Assembly: GCA_020629595.1 (NCBI GenBank)
Contig: JAHDDA010000205.1
Location: 1-5,074 of the forward strand
DNA from: Chitinophagales bacterium
Lineage (GTDB): Bacteria; Bacteroidota; Bacteroidia; Chitinophagales; UBA2359
Direction: 5' to 3'
Length of the DNA stretch: 5,074 nucleotides
The first letter of the stretch is position 1; each line of letters opens with the position of its first letter. The notes under the pieces are model-generated. The model made no database searches. It saw nothing but the letters and a program-made list of their open reading frames with translations, and was not told where the DNA came from. Positions 1 through 5,074 of the stretch are shown here, in pieces. The position numbers and the translations under genes are program-made.

Positions 1-85
1 GAATCAATTGCTCAATTTCATTAGCTTGGTTTTCGGGTGGGGAAATTGAAATTAGAGTGAAGTTTTGAATTAATTTAGAATGCAT
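1..85 (-). CDS. 5' end of a probable thiamine phosphate synthase-like (ThiE/TenI) gene, partial
   Basis: An ATG at 85-83 opens a frame with no stop for 28 codons, to the window edge. It reads MHSKLIQNF, then TLISISPPE, then NQANEIEQLI. The start lies 3 bases after the stop of the aminotransferase gene, so the two are almost certainly cotranscribed and probably translationally coupled. From memory of the family, Bacteroidota proteins annotated as thiamine phosphate synthase often begin with a short strand of the type 'LIVISPPE', followed by an acidic helix; this would be beta-strand 1 and helix 1 of a TIM barrel. The catalytic and phosphate-binding parts are outside the window, so the name rests on this short N-terminus only. 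The open frame and spacing are seen directly; the product is inference. It could be another protein with a similar first strand. Confidence 0.55.
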   Translation of the reverse strand, partial: MHSKLIQNFTLISISPPENQANEIEQLI

Positions 86-88
86 AAT

Positions 89-1273
89 TTATAATTCATT
101 TAAAGCCTCCAAAATAACCTCACAAGCAAATCTAATTTGTGCTTCAGTAATAATAAGTGGAGGAGCAATACGCAAACAAGCACTTTCAAACAAAAACCAA
201 TCGGTAATTAAGCCTTTTTCAATGCACTTACTTATTACTTTTAGGTTAAATTCAAAACTTTCTAAACCAACCGCCATTATTAAACCTTGACTACGCACAA
301 ATTGTATTTTTTCGTGTTTTAATAAAGAACGGAAAAGGGTTTCTTTCTGCTTTACTTCGGCTATATAATTTTCAGCTAAAAGGGTTTCTAAAACAGCTAA
401 ACTTGCTGCCGAACAAACTGGGTTTCCACCAAAAGTGGTAATATGCCCTAAAACAGGATTGTCTTGAAAAACCTGCATTATTTCTTTACTAGAAACAAAT
501 GCTCCAATGGGTAAACCACCACCCATTCCTTTTGCCATTAGCAAAATATCGGGTTCAACTTTATATTGTTCAAAGGCAAACAGCGAGCCTGTTCGTCCAA
601 AACCAGTTTGTATTTCATCGAAAACCAATAATGCTCCAACTTCGGTACAGCGTTCTCGCAATTTACGCAACCAACAAGGGTGAGCAGGCGTAACCCCCGA
701 TTCTGCTTGAACTACTTCGGTAAAAACACAAGCTGTTCGTTCGGTAATTTGTTGTAAATCTTCTTCGCAATTATATCTTAAAGAACGAGTATCTGGAATT
801 AATGGACGATAGTTAGTTTTGAAATATTCATCGCCAATAATACTCAAACTTCCTTGTGTACTTCCGTGGTACGATTTTTTGAAACCAATAACTTCGGTTC
901 TGCCTGTGTAGCGTTTTGCCAATTTCATTGCTCCTTCACTGGCTTCTGTTCCAGAATTTACCAAATATACTGAATTAAGATGGCTGGGCAATTGGTCGGT
1001 AATTAGTTTTGACAGTTGTACTTGCGGAAAATACACATATTCGCCATACACCATAAGGTGCATATATTTATCGGTTTGCTCGTGTATGGCTTTGGTTACC
1101 GCTGGGTGTCGGTGTCCTAAATTGCTTACCGAAATTCCAGCAATTAAATCTAAATATTTTTTACCGGTAGTATCGTACATATAAACCCCTTCTGCTTTTT
1201 CAATTTCAAGTGAAAGTGGTTCGGGACTGGTTTGGGCTACGTGGTTTAAAAAAAGTTGTCGAAGACTTATCAT
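89..1273 (-). CDS. Class III PLP-dependent aminotransferase (acetylornithine/4-aminobutyrate aminotransferase-like)
   Basis: This 394-residue protein has the normal length of a complete class III (fold type I, subgroup II) aminotransferase, a cytosolic PLP enzyme moving an amino group between an amino donor and a 2-oxo acid. Visible landmarks are the phosphate-binding NSGTEA (106-111), the ring-stacking YHG (135-137), E186 and Q189 in TEVVQAESG, D219 in FDEIQTGFGRTG (pyridine nitrogen contact), the Schiff-base lysine K248 in MAKGMGGGLPIGA, TTFGGNP (279-285), and R369 in LRIAPPL. The start at 1273 fits the family, whose Bacteroidota members begin close to an RQLFL..H.AQTS motif. Substrate is unclear. 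ArgD proteins have Arg after FHG; here the residue is Ser138, so a simple acetylornithine assignment is doubtful. A good -7 box lies about 60 bases upstream, and a ThiE-like gene follows after 3 bases. Confidence 0.93.
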   Translation of the reverse strand: MISLRQLFLNHVAQTSPEPLSLEIEKAEGVYMYDTTGKKYLDLIAGISVSNLGHRHPAVTKAIHEQTDKYMHLMVYGEYVYFPQVQLSKLITDQLPSHLNSVYLVNSGTEASEGAMKLAKRYTGRTEVIGFKKSYHGSTQGSLSIIGDEYFKTNYRPLIPDTRSLRYNCEEDLQQITERTACVFTEVVQAESGVTPAHPCWLRKLRERCTEVGALLVFDEIQTGFGRTGSLFAFEQYKVEPDILLMAKGMGGGLPIGAFVSSKEIMQVFQDNPVLGHITTFGGNPVCSAASLAVLETLLAENYIAEVKQKETLFRSLLKHEKIQFVRSQGLIMAVGLESFEFNLKVISKCIEKGLITDWFLFESACLRIAPPLIITEAQIRFACEVILEALNEL

Positions 1274-1297
1274 CTAACATTTATCAATTATCATCTA
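1267..1297 (-). repeat. 10-bp direct repeat over the aminotransferase start, with a six-codon upstream ORF
   Basis: On the minus strand TAGATGATAA occurs twice, at 1297-1288 and 1276-1267, offset by 21 bases. The second copy contains the aminotransferase ATG. The ATG in the first copy (1294-1292) is in the same frame but reads only six codons (M-I-I-D-K-C) before a TAG that directly abuts the real ATG. A further ATG at 1301-1299 reads five codons to TGA. The repeat and short frames are seen directly. A regulatory role is only a possibility, since AT-rich leaders produce such frames by chance. Confidence 0.4.
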
Positions 1298-1333
1298 TCA
1301 TTAACTGAAAGATGCGTTTATAAAATTAATTGA

Positions 1334-1341
1334 CAAAGGTA
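1334..1341 (-). promoter_or_regulatory. Probable Bacteroidota -7 promoter box for the aminotransferase operon
   Basis: The minus strand reads TACCTTTG, an exact fit to TAnnTTTG, the -7 element recognised by the Bacteroidota primary sigma factor. It lies about 60 bases ahead of the aminotransferase ATG, which would leave a 5' leader of roughly 50-55 bases. No clear TTTG -33 element is seen 19-21 bases further upstream, which lowers confidence. It sits in the 111-base gap after the Uma2-like gene. No terminator hairpin was found in that gap, so some read-through from upstream is possible. Confidence 0.55.
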
Positions 1342-1384
1342 GCTTTATTGTTGAGTTTTGATGTTGTAATTATGGTGAAAACGC

Positions 1385-1960
1385 TTACAACTCAAATTTT
1401 ACATTTCTGTAAACTTCACTCATTGGAATTTCTAAATCAACAGAACGTAGTTGAATAATTTCGTCTGATTTTAAGTAAGTATTGATAATCCAAGATTTTT
1501 CATCTTGCTTGTAAAAAGTTTCTACACAAATTTTATCGGCAGTAATTAATACATATTCTTTAAAACTTGGAATAGAACGATATTTTCTAAATTTTTCGCC
1601 TCTGTCGTAGGCTTCAGTGCTAGGCGAAAGCACTTCAACTATCAAAATTGGATTTGTTATTGAGTTTTTGTCATATTCCGAAGTTTCCAAATCACCACAA
1701 ACAACGTAAGTATCTGGATAACAAAATTCTTCTAATTTTTCAAAGTAAACTTTTAAGTCACTATTAAAAGTTCTACATCCTCTTGTATCGGTTCGTGTAT
1801 TTATTGCAGAATGAATATTCCCACTAAGGGTACTGTGGTTTATTGTTCCACCTGCCATTGCAACAATTTCGCCATCTCGAAATTCGTGTTTGAACTCGCT
1901 TTTTTCTTCAAAAGCCAAATAATCAGTAATGCTTGTATAATCTAAGTTTTTTTCGCCCAT
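1385..1960 (-). CDS. Uma2 family (DUF820) restriction-endonuclease-like protein
   Basis: This 191-residue protein has the length and motif order of the Uma2/DUF820 family, which adopts a PD-(D/E)XK nuclease-like fold. Visible are the N-terminal FRDGEIVAMAGGT segment (27-39) followed by H42, the YPD motif with D83, the family hallmark LIVEVLSPST (106-115) with E109, then D119 and K123/K126 in DRGEKFRKY, and the strand KEYVLI (134-139). D83, E109 and the lysine form the expected metal-binding set, so the active site looks intact. The ATG at 1960 is followed at once by family-like sequence, and no better start is seen. Uma2 genes are common in cyanobacteria and scattered in Bacteroidota, often in many copies, and their cellular role is not established. 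It stands alone here, with a terminator just upstream, so it needs its own promoter within 1961-2019; only a weak TAACTTTA (2001-1994) was found. Confidence 0.88.
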   Translation of the reverse strand: MGEKNLDYTSITDYLAFEEKSEFKHEFRDGEIVAMAGGTINHSTLSGNIHSAINTRTDTRGCRTFNSDLKVYFEKLEEFCYPDTYVVCGDLETSEYDKNSITNPILIVEVLSPSTEAYDRGEKFRKYRSIPSFKEYVLITADKICVETFYKQDEKSWIINTYLKSDEIIQLRSVDLEIPMSEVYRNVKFEL

Positions 1961-2019
1961 TTTAAAGAATGGTTTTTATAAAATTAAGCCTTATAAAGTT
2001 AATATATTTTTGTGAATAA

Positions 2020-2058
2020 AAAACGCAGACAAAAGCCTTAAACTTCTGTTTGCGTTTT
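2020..2058 (-). terminator. Rho-independent terminator after the Cys-rich DUF5685 gene (hairpin copy 1)
   Basis: The arms at 2020-2035 and 2043-2058 can form a 16-position stem around a 7-base loop. Read as minus-strand RNA, it has one G-U wobble and one A-C mismatch. The descending arm runs into six T residues (2023-2018 on the minus strand), as an intrinsic terminator should. It begins 4 bases after the stop codon at 2063. It is a diverged copy of the hairpin at 3189-3229: both arms and most of the loop match, copy 1 lacks 2 loop bases, and one pair differs in a compensatory way (C2030-G2048 here, T3199-A3219 there). Confidence 0.85.
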
Positions 2059-2062
2059 ACTT

Positions 2063-3073
2063 TTAAAAATCACACCCACAGCCACCACAACAACAATCAC
2101 AATCGCAACCACCGCAACTACCACAGCATATTTCGCATCCATCAGGATTACTAGAAGCTCCTTCAGCACAAGCAGAACAACCTTCACAGCAACAGCCACA
2201 ACAATCGCAATTATCTGAATTCGAATTATTGGTTTGTTGATTATTGCTACTTGAACCACTAAAAAGCCCAGCTAAACGTAGCATATAGTTAGATTTTAGT
2301 ACATCCGAAAAATTGGAAGTTTGGAGCAATTCCGACATCTCTGTACATTGGTTGTCTATTTCATTAACAACAAGCTGTGTTGTTACTTTACTACTCGCAA
2401 TAATTGGGTTGAAGTTCTTTTCTTCTTTGTCTTTTATTAAATCAGTTCGAGCATCTAAATAATAAGCTAACTTACCAAGATGATTACCCAACGAAGTCAT
2501 CAATTTTATATCAGTTTCCTGAGCTTTTAACAATTTAGCTCCGTGCTGAAAGGCTATTTCTGTTATTGTATAAGTTGGTTCAGCGTAATCATTTAAGGAA
2601 AGGTTACGTTGCTTTTCTCTCTCAAAACTTTCATTAACCAATATTTCAACTTTTTTAATTGGAAAACCTAACTCTTTTAGTTTTTGCTTAGCAGAATTAA
2701 TCGACCTTTTGTAAAATAATTTCGCAGAAATCCATTGTGCTTTCTTTAGGTATTTTGAATCTTTAATATTATCCAAAATTTTTATACTAGCTAAATATAC
2801 ATTCAAAGCCGAAGTATATTGAAACACAAGAGGAATTTCATTTTGTTTAGGTAAATTCCAACAAGATTTTTCATAATAGGCTGGAGCAAAGTTTTTTTCT
2901 CCTTGTAATTCATTTAACAACGAAGATAAAAAGACTATATCGTAATTAAGAAACAAACGACTTTTTTGACTATATTGTTGTCCCATACTTTTACAAGTAC
3001 CACAGTAATTGAAGCCAAAACTACTTGGATTTTTCTGATTTTTGCATAAATTTTGACTCATTACTCCGAACAT
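2063..3073 (-). CDS. DUF5685 family protein with an extremely cysteine-rich C-terminal tail
   Basis: This 336-residue protein has an MFG start and an FNYCGTCKSMG segment (C24-x-x-C27), then SRLFLNYDIVFLSSLL (38-53), which match my recollection of the DUF5685 N-terminus. A mainly helical middle carries H177 and H198 and an acidic motif with D207, D211 and D215, followed by NFNP (220-223); in the family this reads like a 'YxxDAxxDxxxD...NP' signature and may bind metal. A Ser/Asn/Gln-rich linker (272-288) leads to a tail (289-336) with 19 Cys, 8 Asp/Glu, many Gly and no Lys, Arg or His. No signal peptide or convincing membrane segment is seen. Function is unknown. The tail suggests metal binding or another cysteine-based role, but that is inference. 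The gene is a single-gene unit, with a likely promoter upstream and terminators on both sides. No redox, metal-transport or peptide-modification partner is visible. Confidence 0.85.
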   Translation of the reverse strand: MFGVMSQNLCKNQKNPSSFGFNYCGTCKSMGQQYSQKSRLFLNYDIVFLSSLLNELQGEKNFAPAYYEKSCWNLPKQNEIPLVFQYTSALNVYLASIKILDNIKDSKYLKKAQWISAKLFYKRSINSAKQKLKELGFPIKKVEILVNESFEREKQRNLSLNDYAEPTYTITEIAFQHGAKLLKAQETDIKLMTSLGNHLGKLAYYLDARTDLIKDKEEKNFNPIIASSKVTTQLVVNEIDNQCTEMSELLQTSNFSDVLKSNYMLRLAGLFSGSSSNNQQTNNSNSDNCDCCGCCCEGCSACAEGASSNPDGCEICCGSCGGCDCDCCCGGCGCDF

Positions 3074-3124
3074 AATTCATAGATTTTGTGTGTTACTTTT
3101 TGCAAGATACTAAATTTCAGCTTT

Positions 3125-3132
3125 CAAATATA
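3125..3132 (-). promoter_or_regulatory. Possible -7 promoter box for the DUF5685 gene
   Basis: The minus strand reads TATATTTG, an exact TAnnTTTG match, about 50 bases before the DUF5685 ATG and downstream of the terminator of the ileS unit. A competing candidate is TATCTTGC at 3109-3102, one base short of the consensus and closer to the start codon. Neither has a clear TTTG -33 element at the usual distance. The region is AT-rich, so a chance match is possible, but a promoter is needed somewhere between 3074 and 3188. Confidence 0.4.
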
Positions 3133-3188
3133 TTATTTTGTATCTTAATTTTGTCTGCTCGAACTCAGGAGTCATATTTAAAAACCAA

Positions 3189-3229
3189 AAAACGCAGATA
3201 AAAGCCTCTTAAACTTCTATCTGCGTTTC
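3189..3229 (-). terminator. Rho-independent terminator ending the ileS-TraR/DksA unit (hairpin copy 2)
   Basis: The arms at 3189-3204 and 3214-3229 form a 16-base-pair stem around a 9-base loop. As minus-strand RNA all positions pair, two of them as G-U wobbles. Six T residues follow (3192-3187 on the minus strand). It lies 35 bases after the stop codon at 3265. A run of seven T on the plus strand at 3231-3237 could let it act in both directions, but the plus-strand stem has two A-C mismatches and no plus-strand gene is present. It is a sister copy of the hairpin at 2020-2058. Confidence 0.87.
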
Positions 3230-3264
3230 ATTTTTTTAAAAATACTGAATACTAAAAACTTTAT

Positions 3265-3642
3265 TTACCCTCTTGCTTTTTTAGCTTCAATACTCAAAGT
3301 TGCGTGCGGAACTATGCGTAAACGTTCTTTGCTAATTAGCTTTCTTGTTTCTCGGCAAATGCCGTAAGTTTTGTTATCAATTCTAATTAAAGCATTTTTT
3401 AGGTGTTGAATATATTTACTTTGGCGAGCCGCCATTTTTGCAATATATTCTTTTTCCATTGTAATAGAACCTTCATCCAAGCTCAAAGCGTTTTTAGTAG
3501 AAACTTCGCTACTTGAATTACGCACTTGTTCTTGTAAGTATTCAAATTCTTTAATTGCAGCCTCTAATTTTTGCTCAATTAATTCTTTAAATTCAGCTAA
3601 ATCTTCATCGCTGTAACGTAATGTTTTGTTTTTATCTGCCAT
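3265..3642 (-). CDS. TraR/DksA-like protein with a degenerate zinc finger
   Basis: The protein is 125 residues from the ATG at 3642. Residues 10-42 and about 60-90 are predicted long helices, probably the coiled-coil hairpin of the DksA/TraR fold. The C-terminus carries YGICRETRKLISKERL (93-108) and VPHATLSIEAK (111-121), which is the Bacteroidota version of the zinc-finger region. Only Cys96 remains of the usual four cysteines, so zinc is unlikely to be bound in the classical way. Family members bind RNA polymerase through its secondary channel; whether this one does is inference. A TTG two codons upstream (3648-3646) would add only Met-Lys; ATG is preferred because MADK...RYSDEDL is the usual family beginning. 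The gene starts 11 bases after the ileS stop and ends before a strong terminator, so it is the last gene of an ileS operon. Confidence 0.92.
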   Translation of the reverse strand: MADKNKTLRYSDEDLAEFKELIEQKLEAAIKEFEYLQEQVRNSSSEVSTKNALSLDEGSITMEKEYIAKMAARQSKYIQHLKNALIRIDNKTYGICRETRKLISKERLRIVPHATLSIEAKKARG

Positions 3643-3653
3643 TTTCAAAAGTT

Positions 3654-5074
3654 TTAAATTATTTCGGCTTTCAATTTTAAATCAACCCCATTTATATCCA
3701 AAACCTCCACATTTTCTACTTTTTCTGAAAGCACACTCAGTTCCGATGTCAATGTTTCGGTGCAAATATAATTACCGTAAGTTTCAAGCACTGATGTTAA
3801 ATCATCATTCCTTTCCACAGTTATTTTTATTCTATCGGTAACTTCAAAGCCAGAATCTTTACGTAATTTTTGTAATTTGTTTACAATTTCTCTTGCAAAA
3901 CCTTCATTACGTAAATCATCAGAAATATTAATATCTAAAGCTACTGTTAAGCCACCCATAGAATTTACCAACCAACCTGGAATATCTGCCGTTTCTACAA
4001 TCACATCTTCAAGCAGTAATTCAACCGCTTCTTCTTCAATTTCAATAGAAACCGTGCCAGTTTTCTCAAAATCAGCAATTTGGTCTTGAGAAAAACCATC
4101 AAGAATACCTTTTACAGCCTTCATTTTCTTACCTAACTTACGACCTAAAGTTTTGAAATTAGGTTTAATTGATTTGGTAAAAATTCCATCTGTATCTTCT
4201 ACGTATTCAATGGTCTTAATGTTTACCTCGTTGAGTATTAAGTCGTTAACTTTATCAATTTGGTTGCGTAAATGTTGGTCTAAAACAGGAATTAACACTC
4301 GTTGTAATGGCTGACGAACCTTAATTTTCTCCTTTTTACGTAACGAAAGAATCATTGAAGATATTTTCTGAGCCAATTTCATTCTTTCTTCTAAATCGGC
4401 ATCAATTAAACTTTTGTCGGCTACTGGATATAATGCTAAGTGAACCGATTCAACAGCGTGGTGTTGGCTTACTTCGTTTAAGTTGTTGAAAAATTGCTCG
4501 GCAAAAAACGGAGCAATTGGTGCCATTAGCCTAAACATCGTTTCCAAACAAGTATAAAGTGTTTGGTAAGCTGCTAATTTATCGGTAGAAATTTCACCCG
4601 ACTCATCTGCTGGTGTCCAAAAACGCTTACGACACAAACGCACGTACCAATTACTCAAATGTGCATCAACAAATTCCATCATTGCACGAGCCGCATTGGT
4701 TGGCTCATAATCGGCAATGGCTTGTTCTGTTTTTTCTATTAAAGTGTTCAGTTCCGATAAAATCCAGCGGTCAATTTCTGGTCGTTCCGAAACAGGAACT
4801 TCTTTAGTTTTATCGTATTTGAAATTATCAATATTGGCGTAAAGGCTAAAGAACGAATAGGTATTAAATAACGTTCCGAAGAATTTACGTTGAACTTCGC
4901 CTAAACCTTCTAAGTCAAATTTTAAATTGTCCCACGGCTGCGAACTGGCAATAATATACCAACGGGTGGCATCTGCACCATACTTTCCTATCGTCTCGAA
5001 TGGGTCAATGGCATTGCCTAAACGCTTCGACATTTTTTTGCCAAATTTATCTTGAACCAAACCATTTGATACAA
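3654..5074 (-). CDS. ileS: Isoleucyl-tRNA synthetase, C-terminal portion (partial at window edge)
   Basis: The last 472 residues of IleRS are visible; the frame stays open to the right edge, so the start, HIGH motif and editing domain lie outside. The enzyme charges tRNA-Ile with isoleucine in the cytosol. The KMSKR signature (5036-5022), followed by LGNAIDP, closes the catalytic core. The segment ADATRWYIIASSQPWDNLKF and the helical anticodon-binding domain follow (RPEIDRWILSELN, then NWYVRLCRKRFW, about 90-150 codons past KMSKR). The end carries the DUF5915-like region with DLRNEGFAREIVNKLQKLRK and VTDRI. There is no C-terminal CxxC pair, so this is the large eukaryote-like type (IleS2-like) rather than the E. 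coli zinc-finger type. A frame call beginning at 5060 would rest on a TTG that is an internal leucine codon; VSNG precedes it in frame. Confidence 0.97.
   Translation of the reverse strand, partial: VSNGLVQDKFGKKMSKRLGNAIDPFETIGKYGADATRWYIIASSQPWDNLKFDLEGLGEVQRKFFGTLFNTYSFFSLYANIDNFKYDKTKEVPVSERPEIDRWILSELNTLIEKTEQAIADYEPTNAARAMMEFVDAHLSNWYVRLCRKRFWTPADESGEISTDKLAAYQTLYTCLETMFRLMAPIAPFFAEQFFNNLNEVSQHHAVESVHLALYPVADKSLIDADLEERMKLAQKISSMILSLRKKEKIKVRQPLQRVLIPVLDQHLRNQIDKVNDLILNEVNIKTIEYVEDTDGIFTKSIKPNFKTLGRKLGKKMKAVKGILDGFSQDQIADFEKTGTVSIEIEEEAVELLLEDVIVETADIPGWLVNSMGGLTVALDINISDDLRNEGFAREIVNKLQKLRKDSGFEVTDRIKITVERNDDLTSVLETYGNYICTETLTSELSVLSEKVENVEVLDINGVDLKLKAEII

Noticed and set aside
499..693. 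Plus-strand open frame of 64 codons inside the aminotransferase gene.
   Set aside because: It lies wholly antisense to a well-supported gene, has no recognisable motifs and no promoter.
1399..1414. Small inverted repeat TTTACA...TGTAAA near the 3' end of the Uma2-like gene as a terminator.
   Set aside because: It is inside the coding region, only six pairs long, and lacks a following T-run on the minus strand.
2038..2259. A 73-codon minus-strand frame giving an almost pure Val/Ala/Ile product that looks like a membrane segment.
   Set aside because: It overlaps the cysteine-rich tail in another frame. Runs of TGT/TGC and GGT codons read one base off as Val, Ala and similar codons, and the frame runs through the terminator hairpin. 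It is an artefact of the tail's composition.
2063..3073. The cysteine-rich tail as a modified-peptide (RiPP) precursor.
   Set aside because: It is attached to a folded domain of nearly 290 residues, and no modification, protease or export gene is visible nearby.
2020..3229. The two repeated hairpins as a CRISPR array or attachment sites.
   Set aside because: There are only two copies more than 1.1 kb apart with a gene between them, no integrase or Cas gene is visible, and terminator function explains them.
3643..3648. TTG at 3648 as the start of the TraR/DksA-like gene.
   Set aside because: It would add only two residues ahead of an ATG that matches the family's usual N-terminus.
3626..3841. 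Plus-strand open frame of 71 codons across the ileS/TraR-like junction.
   Set aside because: It is antisense to two confident genes, with low-complexity Phe/Leu-rich content and no family resemblance.
3877..4807. Two plus-strand open frames (3877-4089 and 4613-4807) within ileS.
   Set aside because: Both are shadows of the ileS reading frame; the Ser/Thr-rich product of the first comes from antisense Glu/Asp-rich codons.

Overview
The window looks like chromosomal DNA from a member of the Bacteroidota. It is AT-rich, has no clear Shine-Dalgarno sites, and carries promoter -7 boxes of the form TAnnTTTG. It also has the ileS-then-TraR/DksA-like gene pair typical of that phylum, with an IleRS of the large, zinc-finger-free type. 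All six genes lie on the minus strand, so transcription runs from high to low coordinates. No RNA gene, insertion sequence or CRISPR array was seen, and no gap between genes exceeds 200 bases.

In order of transcription, 5074-3654 is the C-terminal part of isoleucyl-tRNA synthetase, cut by the window edge. Eleven bases later comes a 125-residue TraR/DksA-type protein (3642-3265) that keeps only one of the usual zinc-finger cysteines. A strong hairpin terminator (3229-3189) ends this unit. The gene that usually follows in Bacteroidota, lspA, is not here.

Next is a single-gene unit (3073-2063) with its own probable promoter. It encodes a DUF5685-type protein ending in a tail where 19 of the last 48 residues are cysteine. 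Right after its stop codon is a second terminator (2058-2020), a diverged copy of the first. The gene is therefore bracketed by two directly repeated hairpins. This cassette is the most unusual part of the window.

A Uma2-family (DUF820) nuclease-like gene follows (1960-1385). Then, behind a near-consensus Bacteroidota -7 box, comes an apparent operon. It starts with a class III PLP-dependent aminotransferase (1273-89) and continues, after only 3 bases, with the first 28 codons of a gene running off the left edge. Those codons resemble the N-terminus of Bacteroidota thiamine-phosphate-synthase-like (ThiE/TenI) proteins.

The ileS unit is core translation machinery. The middle genes look like accessory or uncharacterised insertions between conserved blocks. 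Their functions cannot be settled from the sequence alone.
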